Below are positions 12,101-22,000 of a stretch of DNA of 64,000 nucleotides, piece after piece. The DNA is taken from contig NZ_CP022707.1 in assembly GCF_025340265.1 (NCBI RefSeq), positions 2,232,501 to 2,296,500 on the forward strand, read 5' to 3'. Position 1 is the first letter of the stretch. The number at the start of each line of letters is the position of its first letter. The stretch comes from Novosphingobium sp. 9 (GTDB lineage Bacteria > Pseudomonadota > Alphaproteobacteria > Sphingomonadales > Sphingomonadaceae). Position numbers and translations under genes: made by a program. The notes below the pieces were generated by a model that did not search any database, was not told the origin of the DNA, and saw only the letters and a program-made list of their open reading frames with translations.

Positions 12101-13799
12101 CGGCCTGCGCCGTACCGACCAGCCCGGAACCGTTCGTCGGATCGATAAAGGGAGAATCGGGCGCCTGCGTATCGACCACAAGGTCGAACGCCGAAGAGGA
12201 AGCACTGACGTTGCCCGCGCTATCGGTAGCGGTGAACGTCAGCGAATGCGGCCCATCCTCCAGCGGGGGAGATACCTCGAAGCTCCAGGTTCCATCCGGT
12301 TGGACAAGCGCTGTCCCCAGCACCTGCGTCCCATCGTAAATCGAGATCGTCGCGCCTGCCTCTGCGCCGGTGCCGCTCAACATAGGGGCAGCGTCATCCG
12401 TTGCATCGCCACTGGCCAGTGCGCCCTGCACCATGCCCTGATCGTCCGTCACCACAGGCATCGGCACCGGCGGCGGCGTGGTATCGAGCGACTGATCGAC
12501 AATCGCCGCCGCGGCAGCGGACACGTTCCCCGCAGCATCCGTTGCCGTGGCACTGACCGCAGCGCCATCCGCCAGCGCGGGATCGGCGGTGACAGTCCAG
12601 CTTCCATCATCAGCCGCTGTTGCAAAGAGATCGGCTACGCCATCACCATCGACATCCACGCCTACCAGAGCGCCCGCTTCTGCCGTACCGGCGATCGTGG
12701 TGCCGTCCGTTTCGGCAAGCACCGGTGCAGCGGGCGGTGTCAGGTCCACCGTCAGAGTATACGGGGCAGAGGCCGTGCTGGCATTGCCCAGCGCATCGGT
12801 GGCCACGACGGTGAAAGCGTGCTCGCCTTCCCCCAGCGGTGTACCAGGCGTGTACGACCAACTCCCGTTCGCAGCAGCCGTTACAGTCGCAATCAAAGTG
12901 CCGTTATCGTAGATTCCAACGCTGGCCCCCGCTTCAGTCACTCCTTCCAGAGTCGGCGTCGCATCGTCGGTAAATCCTCCCGAAACGACAATGCCCTGGA
13001 TCGTTCCGGCATTGTCCATGGCATCGTTGATGAACGGCTGAGGCGGTGCGAGCGAATCCGTGACGGTGCTTGCGGGCGGGGAAACGTTCCCCGCCGCATC
13101 CACCGCCGTCGCCGTAACGCTCGTCCCATCGGCCAGTGGACTGGGCGGCGTATAGGACCAGTGCCCACTGGTATCCGCCGTCACGCTGGCATCGACCGTT
13201 CCATCGCCGTTGAGATCGAGCCGCACTGTGGCCCCCGGCTCTGCCGTGCCATCGAGGACACTCCCGTTGCTAGGTGCAATCGTCGGCGTAGCAGGCGGCG
13301 TCGTGTCGCCCGAAGGCGTACTGCCGCCGCCATTATGCCCGCCACCGCTGGACACCGCGACGATGGCCCCCGCCGCCGCCAGCCCACCAAGACCGATCAG
13401 CAACCCGCTCGACAACCCTCCCGCGACGGCAGAAGAGCTTTCAAGCGGCACCATGGTAAAGTCGACAGGGCTGCTCGAAGTTTCCGCCGGCGCAACGCAG
13501 GTCAGGTCCGCCAGATGTGCAAGCCATTGATCTCCCGTCAGGGGATCGGCAAACGTCACGGGCGTCGCCTCGCTGGTTCCGCAGGCGAAATAGCCATCCA
13601 GCCGTACAACGCTGCCATCCGCGAACGAAATCACCAGATCATCGCCGTCACGAACCATGCCTGTCACGGTACCGGCAGCAACGTCGATCCTGACCGCTGC
13701 TCCCTGTTCAACCGCAATCGATGTTACACCATCTCCTGCATGAAGCGTCTTGCTGGCCGATCCTTTTACCTTGCTGGTGATCTCGACGCGCTTGTCCAT
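3167..13799 (-). CDS. bapA: BapA/LapA-like giant biofilm adhesin with Ig-like modules and RTX C-terminus; reading frame broken twice
   Basis: Surface adhesin exported by the type I system encoded downstream. As read, it falls into three open segments: 13799-11559, then to 10255, then 10201 and on to 3167. Single-base losses at about 11590-11593 (a G run on the plus strand) and 10271-10275 separate them. Adding one base at each joins module sequence exactly and gives about 3,544 residues. Parts: a BapA prefix domain (residues 1-~125); a Gly/Ala-rich hydrophobic stretch (~130-155); about 31 Ig-like modules; a ~230-residue region; RTX-type Ca2+ repeats (GGDGDDLLRGG, about 3470-3690); and a C-terminal type I secretion signal. 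There is no Sec signal peptide, as expected for this route. The ATG has GGGAGA upstream. Whether the breaks are real is doubtful, because the same kind of loss hits many genes here. Confidence 0.85.
4190..13290 (-). repeat. Array of ~31 Ig-like modules within the adhesin
   Basis: Two module types are interleaved. Type A is ~100 residues with a core like PTLTGTAEANSTVTIYDNG and ends in VDTTAPAAP. Type B is ~83 residues, lacks the DDVG..QG segment and carries an acidic loop such as LDLDGDGTAD that resembles a calcium-binding loop. A and B largely alternate in the first ~10 modules. The membrane-distal end is mostly tandem type A, with seven successive A copies near 4500-6650. The last module before the RTX region is of a third, divergent kind. 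Confidence 0.85.
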
Positions 13800-14238
13800 G
13801 GACTGTCTCCCGGTTGGCGGCGACCCACATCCTACGAGACAAATTTATGTGATAAAACTTAGTCAATAATACATATAACAATATAATTCATTTTTACATT
13901 CAAATTGAAGAATTTCAAAAATGATATACCATAATTTATCAGTACAACGTGATGCCGCCATTTATCAGCCGCACTTATCGTTATTTACTTTTCAAGATAT
14001 AGCCGTTTTCCGTCCAAAACAGACGAAAATCTCCAAAATCATGGGGAACCAATTCCAACAACCCTGACGCACTTGTCCCGACCTGCGATCACAACCCTGG
14101 CAATGCATCCATATCGGCACAGTATAGGAGTGTGGCGACGTGCCGATCGCGACAGCGGGCAATCATCCAAGCGCTCGACAAAGAAGCAGGGCACAGCCAG
14201 ATCGATACGCCTGAATGCGCATCGGCGATGCATGCCTC
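13800..14238. promoter_or_regulatory. AT-rich upstream region of the adhesin operon
   Basis: No convincing gene. From about 13840 to 14040 the composition drops sharply to AT-rich DNA, in strong contrast with the GC-rich flanks, with many A/T runs and TATA-like steps. It directly precedes the adhesin ATG (minus strand) and should hold its promoter; AT-rich DNA of this kind is a typical target of nucleoid-associated silencers (inference). The part from about 14040 to 14238 is ordinary GC-rich DNA downstream of the next minus-strand gene. Confidence 0.5.
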
Positions 14239-15453
14239 TCAAGCTGCGATATTCACATCCCGCCACTCGGCCCGTGCGACTACCGCCTGCGCCACCGTAA
14301 CCGCAGGCGACTGTCCATCGATCCGGGGGGTGCCGTCATGCATCCATGCGATCCCCTGGATGGCATAGGCCATGCGCTCCTTCTGCCATGCGGCATAGGC
14401 GCCATGTGCGGCGATGGCGCGATCCACGGCGGCAATCACATCGACGTCCGCGCCAACGACTTCCCCGAAATGCCACATCGCGAAGTTGTCGCAGTCACGC
14501 CATGCCGTTCCCGCCACGTCGATGAACAGGCAAGGGCGTGGATGAACGAGGAATTCGTAGACCTGACTGCTCACATCGCCGACATAGATGTCGGCACCAA
14601 GCGTATAGGTCATGTCACAACCACGCTCCGACCCGAGATCCACCCGGATCTGCCCCGGCACGGCCAGCGCCTCCCATTCACGGCGACGGCGCGCACTCCA
14701 GCTTCGCGCCATCCGGATATGCGGCGCGATCACCAGGTTATAGCGGCCATCCCGCATCACCGCCTCGGCCAGCCGCTTTCCGAAGCTCGGCAAGGAACCG
14801 AACTGCTTGGAAAAGTGCGGGTTATAGAGAATGGTCTTGCGATCATTGTCGAACAGACGGGCGCGCTGCGCATGGCATTTAAGCACGGTCGCCAGCTTGA
14901 CCGGCCCTGCAACAGTGCAACGATCCTCGGGCACCCTGCCGTCGGCCAGCAAGCGATCGCGATCCTTGCGGCCTGCAACGAACACCTCGTCGAAATAGGC
15001 GAAACGCGGCTCGAAGCCGACAGCCCGATCCCCTGCGCCATGCGGAATATGCAGGATCGGCGGGCAATCGCGGCCTGTGCGTGCAAGAATGGTCGAAGTC
15101 CGTTCCGCGCAAAGGATCACGTCAGCCTGAACCAGTCGCGATCGCCATGCAAGCAAGCGCCCGACCTTGCCCACCACTTTGCCGATGAAGGACACGCTGC
15201 GCGGCAAGGTCATCACCGTGACCCGCAGCATCGGCTCGCCTATCGCTGAAAGGAATGCTCCGAGCGCTCGCGCATCGCGGTGCGAGGGCACGAATATCGT
15301 CACCGCACCTGGCAGCAGGCGCTCCACCTCGCACGCGACAGGAATGATATGCGCGAACTGATGGGCTCCGCCGATAGCCATGACATGCACGCGCCCCGTG
15401 CCGCTGCCGACCATTGGAAAATGAGAAAATCGTTGTACCTGCAGGCCTGTCAT
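14239..15453 (-). CDS. CDP-glycerol glycerophosphotransferase-like protein (GT-B fold)
   Basis: About 404 residues. The C-terminal two thirds resemble the CDP-glycerol:poly(glycerophosphate) glycerophosphotransferase family: a YNPHFSKQFGS segment, an LVIAPHIRM strand, and the motif GDVSSQVYEFLVHPRPCLFID, which corresponds to the nucleotide-binding DxSS motif. Such enzymes transfer polyol phosphate or sugar to surface polymers; the actual substrate here is unknown. The start is uncertain: ATG at 15453 was chosen, but ATG at 15486 and one near 15412 are also in frame and none has a clear ribosome site. The gene stands alone between the adhesin control region and a divergent response regulator. 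Confidence 0.6.
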   Translation of the reverse strand: MTGLQVQRFSHFPMVGSGTGRVHVMAIGGAHQFAHIIPVACEVERLLPGAVTIFVPSHRDARALGAFLSAIGEPMLRVTVMTLPRSVSFIGKVVGKVGRLLAWRSRLVQADVILCAERTSTILARTGRDCPPILHIPHGAGDRAVGFEPRFAYFDEVFVAGRKDRDRLLADGRVPEDRCTVAGPVKLATVLKCHAQRARLFDNDRKTILYNPHFSKQFGSLPSFGKRLAEAVMRDGRYNLVIAPHIRMARSWSARRRREWEALAVPGQIRVDLGSERGCDMTYTLGADIYVGDVSSQVYEFLVHPRPCLFIDVAGTAWRDCDNFAMWHFGEVVGADVDVIAAVDRAIAAHGAYAAWQKERMAYAIQGIAWMHDGTPRIDGQSPAVTVAQAVVARAEWRDVNIAA

Positions 15454-15608
15454 GACCGTGTACTGACACGGCCTGATCGGTGACATGTGGCGCCAACATG
15501 TTTTTTTGCCCATGTTCGCGAGGCGATTCCGCGCCATGCCTCGACGCACGGCGACGTGCCGGGTATCGCCGGTTCTGGTCCCTCGTTCAGGAATATGCCG
15601 CCCTAACC

Positions 15609-16286
15609 ATGCAGATCCTGCTTGTCGAAGATGACGACAGCCTCGCGCGCCACATTCTCGCCGGCCTTGCCGAGGCGGGACACGTCGCCGAACGGTGCGG
15701 GGACGGGCGCGAAGGACTGGTTCGCGCCACCTGCGAGACATTCGATGTCATCATCCTCGACAGGATGCTGCCCTCGCTCGACGGGCTCAAGCTGCTTGCC
15801 GCCCTTCGCGCAACGGACGATGCCACGCCGGTCCTCCTCCTGAGCGCGCTCGGCGATGTCGACGAACGGGTACGAGGGCTGCGCGCTGGTGCCGATGATT
15901 ACATGACCAAGCCTTTCGCGATGTCTGAACTGCTGGCGCGCATCGAAGTGCTCGCGCGCCGCGGCAGCAGCGTCAACGAACCCGCAATGCAGATGCGCGT
16001 GGGCGAACTCGAAATCGACCTGGCGGCCCATACGGTAACCCGGCGTGGCCGCACTATCGCGCTGACGCTGCGCGAACTGCGCATCGTTGCCTATCTAGCG
16101 CGCAACGCGGGCCGGGTCGTCACGCGGTCTATGCTGCTGGAGAACGTGTGGCACTATCACTTCGATCCGCAGACCAACGTGATAGACCAGCACATCAGCA
16201 AAGTCCGCCAGAAGCTCACGATCGATGACGAACCGCAGCTGATCCATACGGTACGCGGCGTCGGCTATGTGATGCGCGCCGAATGA
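15609..16286 (+). CDS. OmpR/PhoB-family response regulator
   Basis: 225 residues with an N-terminal receiver domain and a C-terminal winged-helix DNA-binding domain. The phospho-acceptor is Asp51 (IILDRMLPSLDG), the acidic pocket is ED at residues 7-8, and the conserved Lys is Lys101 (DYMTKPF). The output domain has the usual LTLRELRIVAYLARNAGRVV core and the DVYVSRLRRKL-like element NVIDQHISKVRQKL. The ATG at 15609 gives the family-typical MQILLVEDD start. Its stop overlaps the start of the sensor kinase (ATGA), so the two form a classical two-component pair; no target genes can be assigned from the sequence. Confidence 0.93.
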   Translation: MQILLVEDDDSLARHILAGLAEAGHVAERCGDGREGLVRATCETFDVIILDRMLPSLDGLKLLAALRATDDATPVLLLSALGDVDERVRGLRAGADDYMTKPFAMSELLARIEVLARRGSSVNEPAMQMRVGELEIDLAAHTVTRRGRTIALTLRELRIVAYLARNAGRVVTRSMLLENVWHYHFDPQTNVIDQHISKVRQKLTIDDEPQLIHTVRGVGYVMRAE

Positions 16287-17655
16287 CGCGGATCCTGCGC
16301 AGCCTGTCGTTCCGGCTGGCCCTGACTTACGCCGGAATGCTGTGCATCTCGATGGCCCTGCTCATGGGCGCCGGTTATTGGCTTCGGGTCACGATGCCGA
16401 TGGAGGAACAGCGCGCAGCGGTAGAGACTGAAGCCCAGCTCTACGCCGCCGAACTGGCGAAATCCGGCATGGAGCCTGTCGCCCGGATGCTGGAGAGGCG
16501 CGATCATCAGGCTGGCGCGCGCAAACCCTTCCACGCCCTGATCGCGCCGGACGGGACCGTCATCTCCAGCAATCTGCCCAGTTGGCCGCCTCACGGCAAT
16601 GACCGCTTCACGATCATCGAAGCGGACAATTTTCTCGACGGGTTCGAGATCGACTATTCCTCTCTCACCCGTGACATCCTGATGCCCGATGGCACGCGCC
16701 TGCTCGTCGGGCGCGACGTCGATGACATCGTGCGCGACCAGAACATGCTGCAAACGGCGGCTCTCTGGATTCTGTGCGGCACCATGGTACTGGGCCTGAG
16801 CGGAGGCTGGGTGATGAGCCATGCCATCGGCAAGCGACTGGAAGCCGTCACCAAGGCCGCACGACAGGTCATGGACGGCGACCTTTCGGGCCGCATCCGC
16901 GTGCGCGGCACGAACGACGATTTCGATCGCCTTGGCGAAACGCTGAACCTCATGCTCTCGCGCATCCAGACCCTGTTCGAATCCACACGGCGGGTATCGG
17001 ACAATGTCGCGCACGAACTGCGCACGCCCCTTGCCCGGCTGGTCGGGCAACTGGAGGACATCGAACAGCGCGCGGGGACGATCACGAGATGCGCGCCGCG
17101 ATCGAGGCCGCGATCGACGATGCCAACCGCCTGCGCCAGATATTCGCGGCGCTGCTGCGCATCTCCCGCCTCGAAGGCGGGCGCCATCCGCTGCACCTTC
17201 AGGCGACCGACGTCGTGCAGTTGCTGGAAGACGTTGTAGAACTCTACCAACCCGAAGCCGATGCCCGCGGCATAACCCTGGCGCTGAACGCGCACAGGCC
17301 TCTGGTGGCGACGCTTGACCTCGATCTGATGTTCCAACTGTTGAGCAACCTGCTCGACAATGCGCTCAAGTATGTGCCGGAAAAGGGACATGTCCTGCTC
17401 TCGGCCGAACTGCGTGACGGCCTGTTGCTGGAAGTCCTCGACGACGGCCCCGGCATCGACGGCGAACACCTCGAACGCGCGACCGAACCGTTCTATCGCG
17501 GCAATGCCTCGGCCCGCACCGCCGGAGAAGGGCTCGGGCTCAGCATGGTCGCCGCTATTGCGCAGGCCCACGGCGCTGCGCTGTCACTGTCCTACGCCAC
17601 TCAAGAACCACGCAAGGGGCTGCGCATCACGCTGGCCCTGCCTCCTCTGGCCTGA
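16283..17655 (+). CDS. Two-component sensor histidine kinase; frame broken once
   Basis: Partner of the upstream regulator. About 457 residues after repair: TM1 at residues ~11-34, periplasmic sensor region ~35-155, TM2 ~157-179, HAMP, and the HisKA motif with His244 (NVAHELRTPLARL). The HATPase domain carries LDNALKYVPE, DDGPGI and GEGLGLSM. A base is missing in the G run at 17074-17077: reading GGGGG instead of GGGG continues EQRAGDDHEMRAAIEAA, while the sequence as given shifts frame and stops at 17239. The ATG at 16283 overlaps the regulator stop. Apart from the break all catalytic boxes are intact, so the gene is probably functional in the organism. Confidence 0.88.
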
Positions 17656-17664
17656 AGAGGTCTG

Positions 17665-19860
17665 TCAGGCGACGAGTTCGTGAACCCGTGAAACCAGTGC
17701 CTCGATCATGAAGGGCTTGGTGAGAATTGCAGAGTTTGCCTCCAGCTGGCCATTGGCCGCCACGACATTCTCGGCATAGCCGGTGATGAACAGCACTTTG
17801 AGCGAAGGCCGGGTCTGGCGGGCCAGATCGGCGACCTGACGGCCGTTCATCCCGTTCGGCAGGCCAACATCGGTCACAAGCAGATCCAGCCGGCCCGCAC
17901 GCTCCAGTTGCTGCGCCGCACTCGGCCCGTCAGCGGCTTCTATCACTGTGAAGCCTTCGTCTTCCAGCACTTCGACGATCAGCATGCGGATCATCGGTTC
18001 ATCATCGACGACGAGAACAACCTGCCCATGGCCACCGGTATCCGACGGGCTCCTCTTATCAAGCTCGTCGAGACCCACGGGCACACCCGCATCGCTGCGC
18101 GGGAGATACATGGTGATGCGCGCGCCCTGCCCCGGCTCGCTGACGATCTCCACCTGACCACCGGACTGCCGCACGAAACCATAGATCATCGAAAGCCCCA
18201 ATCCGGTGCCCTGCCCCAGCGGCTTGGTCGTAAAAAAGGGATCGAAGGCCTTCGCAGCAATGTCCGGCGACATCCCGGAGCCTGTATCGCTGACCGACAC
18301 GGAGATGTAGTCGCCAGCGACCAGCCCCATACTTCCAGCCGTCGGCTCGTCGAGAGTGCGGTTCTCGGTCACAACCGTCAGCGCCCCTCCATCCGGCATG
18401 GCGTCGCGGGCATTGATGCACAGATTGAGAACGGCGTTTTCAAGCTGGTTCCGATCAATCAGGGCGGACCAGCCCAATTCGCCGCCCTCGAAGCCGACAT
18501 TGATCGCCGGGCCCATCGTGCGGCTGACAAGATCCTCCAGATCCGCCATCAGCCGACCGACATCGGTGGGGAGCGGATCGAGCGTCTGCCTACGCGCGAA
18601 GGCCAGCAGCCGGTGCGTCAGCGCAGCAGCCTTGTCCACCGCGCCTTCGGCAGCGGCAAAATAGCGGTCGAGATCCTCCGTCCGCCCCTGACCAACGCGG
18701 TTGCGGATCATTTCGAGGCTGCCCCCCAGTCCCATCAGCAAATTGTTGAAATCATGCGCCAGACCGCCGGTCAACTGGCCGACAGCTTCCATCTTCTGCG
18801 CCTGCCGCAAGGCATCCTCCGCTTCCGACAGCTGTCGCGAACGTTCCTCCACCCGGCGTTCCAATGTTTCGTTCAGTTCTCCCAGTGCCATCGCCGCCTT
18901 GCGCAGATCGGCCTCGACCCCGACCCGTTCGACATGCGCCCAGGACCGCTGCGTGACTTCGCGAATCACGTCCAGGTCATAGTCATTCCACTGGCGCGGG
19001 CCGCGCGTGTGAATAGCCATCAACGCCGTCAGGCGTCCCCCTTTTACCAGCGGCATGCAGATGGTCGCCCCGATACCGATCGCCTGGAACGTCGCCGCTT
19101 CGTGCGGTGCCAGTTCGCGCAAGTTATCATTGACGATCAGCGGACGGCCCGCATGCAACTCGCGAACGGCAAGCGCACCGAAATCGGAGAGACTGTAATG
19201 CCCCAGTATCGATGGCGATCCGTCGGCAAACCAGTTGCCCCGGATCGTGAAACCATCCTCATCGGCATCCATGTCGGCATAGGCACAGTTCGATAGCGCG
19301 AGATGCTCCCCCGTCATGCGTGTGGTGATCGACAGGATACTGTCCGCATCACGGGAATCCGCCACCTTCTGACCCAGCGCATCGAGAAACGCCAGCTTGT
19401 CGCTGGTCCGGTCCAGTGCGTCACGCGCTTCATGGGTTGCCGTCGTCTCGTACAGCACGGCGAGTACACCGATCGCCTCGCCATGTTCGTCCCGAACGGC
19501 GGAATAGTCGAGATCGAGATAGACCGCTTCGGGCTGTCCATTGCGCTCGAACCGGAACATCTGGTCGTCGTAGCTGATCGCCTCTCCGGCGGTCACCCGC
19601 GCGATGATGTCCTGATTGAACGCGGCGACTTCGGGCCAGCTGTCCAGCACGCTGGAACCCAGCGACTGCGGATGCCGCCCTCCGGCGATGGGGATGTAGG
19701 GATCGTTGTAGATCATCGTCCCGCGCGCGCCCATCATCAGCGCCATCGGCACCCTGGAGGCCAGCACGAGATCGACGACCGCACGCAGCGAGGCCGACCA
19801 GTCCGAGATCGGGCCGAGCGGCGTCCCTGCCCAGTCATGGGAGGCAATCAGGCCGCTCAT
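17665..19860 (-). CDS. Soluble hybrid histidine kinase (PAS-GAF-HisKA-HATPase-REC)
   Basis: 731 residues with no membrane segment. An N-terminal PAS-like domain (HDWAGTPLGPISDW start typical of this group) is followed by a GAF domain (~165-310), a short coiled coil (~320-355), HisKA (QLTGGLAHDFNNLLMGL), HATPase (NLCINARDAMPDGG, DTGSGM, GTGLGLSM) and a C-terminal receiver (TDVGLPNGMNG, then LTKPF). The ATG at 19860 was preferred to a TTG at 19902 because it gives the family-typical N-terminus. It is convergent with the sensor kinase, only 9 bp away. It lies downstream of the glycosidase operon on the same strand but is separated by a 170-bp gap with a strong hairpin, so it is probably transcribed separately. 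Confidence 0.88.
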   Translation of the reverse strand: MSGLIASHDWAGTPLGPISDWSASLRAVVDLVLASRVPMALMMGARGTMIYNDPYIPIAGGRHPQSLGSSVLDSWPEVAAFNQDIIARVTAGEAISYDDQMFRFERNGQPEAVYLDLDYSAVRDEHGEAIGVLAVLYETTATHEARDALDRTSDKLAFLDALGQKVADSRDADSILSITTRMTGEHLALSNCAYADMDADEDGFTIRGNWFADGSPSILGHYSLSDFGALAVRELHAGRPLIVNDNLRELAPHEAATFQAIGIGATICMPLVKGGRLTALMAIHTRGPRQWNDYDLDVIREVTQRSWAHVERVGVEADLRKAAMALGELNETLERRVEERSRQLSEAEDALRQAQKMEAVGQLTGGLAHDFNNLLMGLGGSLEMIRNRVGQGRTEDLDRYFAAAEGAVDKAAALTHRLLAFARRQTLDPLPTDVGRLMADLEDLVSRTMGPAINVGFEGGELGWSALIDRNQLENAVLNLCINARDAMPDGGALTVVTENRTLDEPTAGSMGLVAGDYISVSVSDTGSGMSPDIAAKAFDPFFTTKPLGQGTGLGLSMIYGFVRQSGGQVEIVSEPGQGARITMYLPRSDAGVPVGLDELDKRSPSDTGGHGQVVLVVDDEPMIRMLIVEVLEDEGFTVIEAADGPSAAQQLERAGRLDLLVTDVGLPNGMNGRQVADLARQTRPSLKVLFITGYAENVVAANGQLEANSAILTKPFMIEALVSRVHELVA

Positions 19861-19931
19861 ATGGCTGCGGCTAAAGGGAAAGCTCAAGACGTGTTGCCCC
19901 AAGCAACCGACGTCGCGACGGGATTACCGCG

Positions 19932-19964
19932 AGGTCAGGCAGAAACGTGTGATCTGCCTGACCT
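19932..19964. terminator. 12-bp perfect hairpin between GH29 and the hybrid kinase
   Basis: AGGTCAGGCAGA (19932-19943) pairs perfectly with TCTGCCTGACCT (19953-19964) across a 9-nt loop. There is no T tract, so this is either a terminator-like stem for the glycosidase operon (minus strand) or an operator for the hybrid kinase that starts 72 bp further on. Confidence 0.45.
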
Positions 19965-20030
19965 GTTCCCGGCAAGGCGCGCGTCGGTGAATTTCTCCGA
20001 AGCGCGCCGTGCCTGTGTTCCTCCCGCCGC

Positions 20031-21962
20031 TCAGCGCCTTGCCGAAAAGCCGCCGATACCGGCAATGGCCAGCACGGGCGCCGACAGGGCCGTCTCGGCG
20101 AACGTCAGCCGCAGGAACCGCGCTTCGACCGGCTTGTCGAAGGCCACGCGCTGGGTCGAGAGCGCGTAGGCGATGTTCGAAAACTCGCCCTCGCCCTGCT
20201 TCGTCCATGTCTTGCCGTCCATGCTGGTTTCCGCGACGTAGCCCTTGGGCGGCACGGCATGGGCATCGACCTGACGGCCCGGCGTCAGGCTGAAGCCTGC
20301 CAGTTCCACCCCACCGCCCAGATCGACCGCGACCTGCACCGGATGGCCCGGCGTCGGCGCAGGCTGCTTCCAGATCGTGGCTGCATCGTTGTCGAGCAGG
20401 ACCGCCGCGCCCTCGCCGCTGGCGGAAACGACCGTCCAGCGGGTGGTGTCCAGTACCGTCGGATCGCTAGAGACGATCGCGGGCACCGGCACCGGTGCCA
20501 CGGCGGCGAACAGCGCGAACTCGCTGATCGCGGGACAGGCAGGCGCTTCCAGCACCACCAGACGCACCCGGCGCGCGGTGATTTTCTGCGGCAGGCGGAT
20601 CACCCGCTGCGCGCCGATGCACTCCTTCTCAGCCAGACGCTGCCACGCGCCATCGACTTCGGCCTCGACCACAAAGCGCGTGACGCGCACGCCGAGCGGC
20701 AGATATTCGCGCAGGCGGATCAGGTCAAAGTGCGTACCCGGCGCCAGATCGAGCGTGAGTGTGGGCGTGAGATCGGCATCGGGCGTGGACCAGTACGTCT
20801 CGCGACGCCCGTCGAGCACCTGCGCGGCCTCAAAGCCGCGACCGCGCGTGGCACTGGCATGGGCGACCGCGCCCTTGGTCAGATCGTTGGCCAGCGTCGC
20901 GCGCATCGCATCGCCGAAGGACTTGAGGATCTTCACGTCCTGATCGGCGATCCGTCCGCGACGGTCGGGCGGGAGGTTGAGGTTTAGGTTGGTGCCGCGC
21001 CCGATGGACTCGTCGTAAAGCTGGACCAGACGTTCCGGGCTCTTGACCTTGGAGTCCTCGTCCGCGTGGTAGAACCAGCCGGGACGGATCGACACGTCGG
21101 TCTCGGCTGGCCACCACAGTTCGCCGCCGCGAAGGCCCGAATTGCCGACATCCTGCCCATAGGGCTTGTTCGGCATGGTCGGCCAGCAGGGATCGCCCGC
21201 CACGCCGTTCTCGTTGCCCACCCAGCGGATGTCCGCCCCCAGCGGATCGAACGTGCAGGCATCGGGTTGGAGCTTGTGTACCATCTCGATGATCGAGGGC
21301 CAGTTGTAATACTTCGGCGCGTCGATGTGGCGCGTCTCGCGCGCGCCGCCGTAATAGCCGTCGCCACCATTCGCACCGTCGAACCACACCTCGAACAGCT
21401 TGCCGTAGCGGGTGCAAAGCTCTGTCAACTGGGTACGGTAATAGGTGATGTAGGCAGGCGTGCCGTAGTCTGCTCGATTGCGATCCCAGGGGCTGAGGTA
21501 CAGGCCGTAGTCCAGCCCCGCCCGGCGCGTCGCATCGCCCAGTTCGCGCACGATATCGCCCTTACCCTGCTTGTAGGGGCTGTTGCGGATCGAGTGCTCG
21601 GTAGTCTGCGTCTGCCACAGGCAGAAGCCGTCATGATGCTTGGCGGTGAGGATGATCCCCTTCATGCCCGCCGCTTTCGCTGCCGCCACGATCTGGTCAG
21701 GATCGAAGTCGGTGGGGTTGAACCACTCCGGCTTCTCGTCACCGTAGCCCCATTCCTTGTCGGTGAAGGTGTTCATCGCGAAGTGAACGAAGGAATACAT
21801 CCCGCGCTGGTGCCACTTCCACTGGCGCGCGGAGGGCGTCGCGCCCCACGGCTTGGGTGCATTCGCGGCGACGGCAGCATTCGCGGGCGCCGCCGAAAGC
21901 GCGCCGGCTACGGCACCGGCAGCAGCGGTTTCGGTCAGGAAGCGGCGGCGGGAAAAGTCCAT
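20031..21962 (-). CDS. Alpha-L-fucosidase (GH29) with C-terminal discoidin-like domains
   Basis: 643 residues; hydrolyses terminal alpha-linked fucose. The N-terminus has a textbook Tat signal (SRRRFL, then a hydrophobic stretch and an ANA cleavage site), so it is exported folded. The GH29 barrel shows QRGMYSFVHFAMNTF, the substrate-pocket motif TAKHHDGFCLW, and LFEVWFDGANG with the nucleophile Asp. The C-terminal ~270 residues contain two F5/8-type (discoidin) carbohydrate-binding-like regions. The ATG at 21962 has AAGGA upstream; longer in-frame readings run back into GH125 and were discarded. It is the last gene of the minus-strand glycosidase operon, 38 bp after GH125. In N-glycan use it would remove core or antennary fucose (inference). 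Confidence 0.9.
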   Translation of the reverse strand: MDFSRRRFLTETAAAGAVAGALSAAPANAAVAANAPKPWGATPSARQWKWHQRGMYSFVHFAMNTFTDKEWGYGDEKPEWFNPTDFDPDQIVAAAKAAGMKGIILTAKHHDGFCLWQTQTTEHSIRNSPYKQGKGDIVRELGDATRRAGLDYGLYLSPWDRNRADYGTPAYITYYRTQLTELCTRYGKLFEVWFDGANGGDGYYGGARETRHIDAPKYYNWPSIIEMVHKLQPDACTFDPLGADIRWVGNENGVAGDPCWPTMPNKPYGQDVGNSGLRGGELWWPAETDVSIRPGWFYHADEDSKVKSPERLVQLYDESIGRGTNLNLNLPPDRRGRIADQDVKILKSFGDAMRATLANDLTKGAVAHASATRGRGFEAAQVLDGRRETYWSTPDADLTPTLTLDLAPGTHFDLIRLREYLPLGVRVTRFVVEAEVDGAWQRLAEKECIGAQRVIRLPQKITARRVRLVVLEAPACPAISEFALFAAVAPVPVPAIVSSDPTVLDTTRWTVVSASGEGAAVLLDNDAATIWKQPAPTPGHPVQVAVDLGGGVELAGFSLTPGRQVDAHAVPPKGYVAETSMDGKTWTKQGEGEFSNIAYALSTQRVAFDKPVEARFLRLTFAETALSAPVLAIAGIGGFSARR

Positions 21963-22000
21963 GGTCTGTCCTTCAGGGAAACGGAGGCGGGCAGCGCGCG

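Noticed and set aside
4190..13290. Regularly spaced similar DNA blocks that could suggest a CRISPR or satellite array
   Set aside because: The period is ~250-300 bp, the copies diverge, and they translate continuously into Ig-like modules; no short direct repeats with unique spacers.
12006..13862. A 618-codon plus-strand frame opposite the adhesin N-terminal part
   Set aside because: Arg/Gly/Asp-rich repeats mirror the module DNA of the adhesin; no start context or recognisable domain.
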